Positions 6,572 through 6,853 of a stretch of DNA of 6,853 nucleotides are shown here, in pieces. The notes beneath the pieces were generated by a model that was not told where the DNA came from, ran no database searches, and saw only the letters and a program-made list of their open reading frames with translations. The first letter of the stretch is position 1. Every line of letters starts with the position of its first letter. The DNA comes from Flavobacteriales bacterium. GTDB taxonomy: Bacteria; Bacteroidota; Bacteroidia; Flavobacteriales; UA16. The DNA is taken from assembly GCA_030831885.1 (NCBI GenBank), contig JAURKF010000178.1, positions 1-6,853 of the forward strand, in the 5' to 3' direction. The position numbers and the translations under genes are program-made.

Positions 6572-6853
6572 ATGGCCAAACGGGTAGTTATCGGTTTATC
6601 GGGTGGTGTAGATTCCAGTGTGGCAGCCCATCTGCTGCTTGAACAGGGGTATGAGGTCATCGGTATTTTCATGCGTAACTGGCACGATGAGTCGGTAGTT
6701 ATCAATAATGAGTGTCCGTGGATTGATGATAGCAACGATGCTATGTTGGCCGCTGAGGCACTTGGTATTCCTTTTCAGGTTCTCGACATGAGTGCTCAAT
6801 ACAAAGAGCGTATCGTCGATTATATGTTTCGGGAATATCAGTTGGGACGCACC
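6572..6853 (+). CDS. mnmA: tRNA-specific 2-thiouridylase MnmA (N-terminal 94 residues)
   Basis: MnmA uses ATP to activate U34 in the anticodon of tRNA-Lys, -Glu and -Gln and inserts sulfur at position 2; it acts in the cytoplasm. The N-terminal PP-loop is intact: [14 protein letters not shown] with SGGVDS at residues 10-15. It is followed by the family-typical GIFMRNW at 31-37 and a [21 protein letters not shown] segment. The family is usually about 360-400 residues, so roughly a quarter is visible. The catalytic cysteines and the tRNA-binding parts lie beyond the right edge. The start is ATG 6572, with an in-frame TAA at 6560-6562 and no other start between. It is divergent from the sigma operon and gives no sign of functional linkage to it. 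Confidence 0.96.
   Translation, partial: MAKRVVIGLSGGVDSSVAAHLLLEQGYEVIGIFMRNWHDESVVINNECPWIDDSNDAMLAAEALGIPFQVLDMSAQYKERIVDYMFREYQLGRT

Noticed and set aside
6574..6799. Minus-strand open frames across the start of mnmA
   Set aside because: They are antisense to the clear PP-loop coding sequence; only the part left of 6573 is non-overlapping and it is discussed separately.

Overview
The window looks like Bacteroidota chromosome, probably a gliding or type IX secretion (T9SS) lineage related to Flavobacteriia. Reasons: two secreted proteins whose predicted signal peptides end in A|Q, PKD and Ig-like modules, a T9SS type B (CHU_C / gliding-motility-associated) C-terminal domain, an ECF sigma factor with a Bacteroidota-style region 4, TAnnTTTG promoter elements, and no convincing Shine-Dalgarno sequences.

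Layout: four genes lie on the minus strand and one partial gene on the plus strand. Read in minus-strand order, an ECF sigma factor (6444 to 5863) overlaps by 4 bases a membrane-anchored protein with PKD modules (5866 to 4628). A strong intrinsic terminator follows (about 4573-4598). Next is a separate promoter region with a striking ACGCGT-N5-ACGCGT element. It precedes a very large secreted protein of about 1,170 residues (4482 or 4458 to 946) made of about eleven cysteine-paired modules, a PKD domain and a type B sorting domain. A second promoter-like element then precedes a secreted CUB plus PKD protein that runs off the left edge (827 to 1). On the plus strand, mnmA (tRNA 2-thiouridylase) starts at 6572, divergent from the sigma gene, and runs off the right edge.

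How the genes may work together (inference): the sigma factor and membrane protein form a translationally coupled pair resembling sigma/anti-sigma. The membrane protein has a short cytoplasmic N-terminus, one transmembrane helix and a periplasmic part that ends in a degenerate copy of the T9SS type B sorting domain. The large surface protein just downstream carries the intact version of that domain. A testable idea is that the membrane protein senses the state of T9SS or the cell surface through its cargo-like domain and releases the sigma factor to transcribe surface-protein genes, possibly from the ACGCGT element. mnmA is a housekeeping neighbour with no evident link.

No tRNA, rRNA, CRISPR array, insertion sequence or prophage signal was seen. 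No gene-free stretch exceeds 150 bases.
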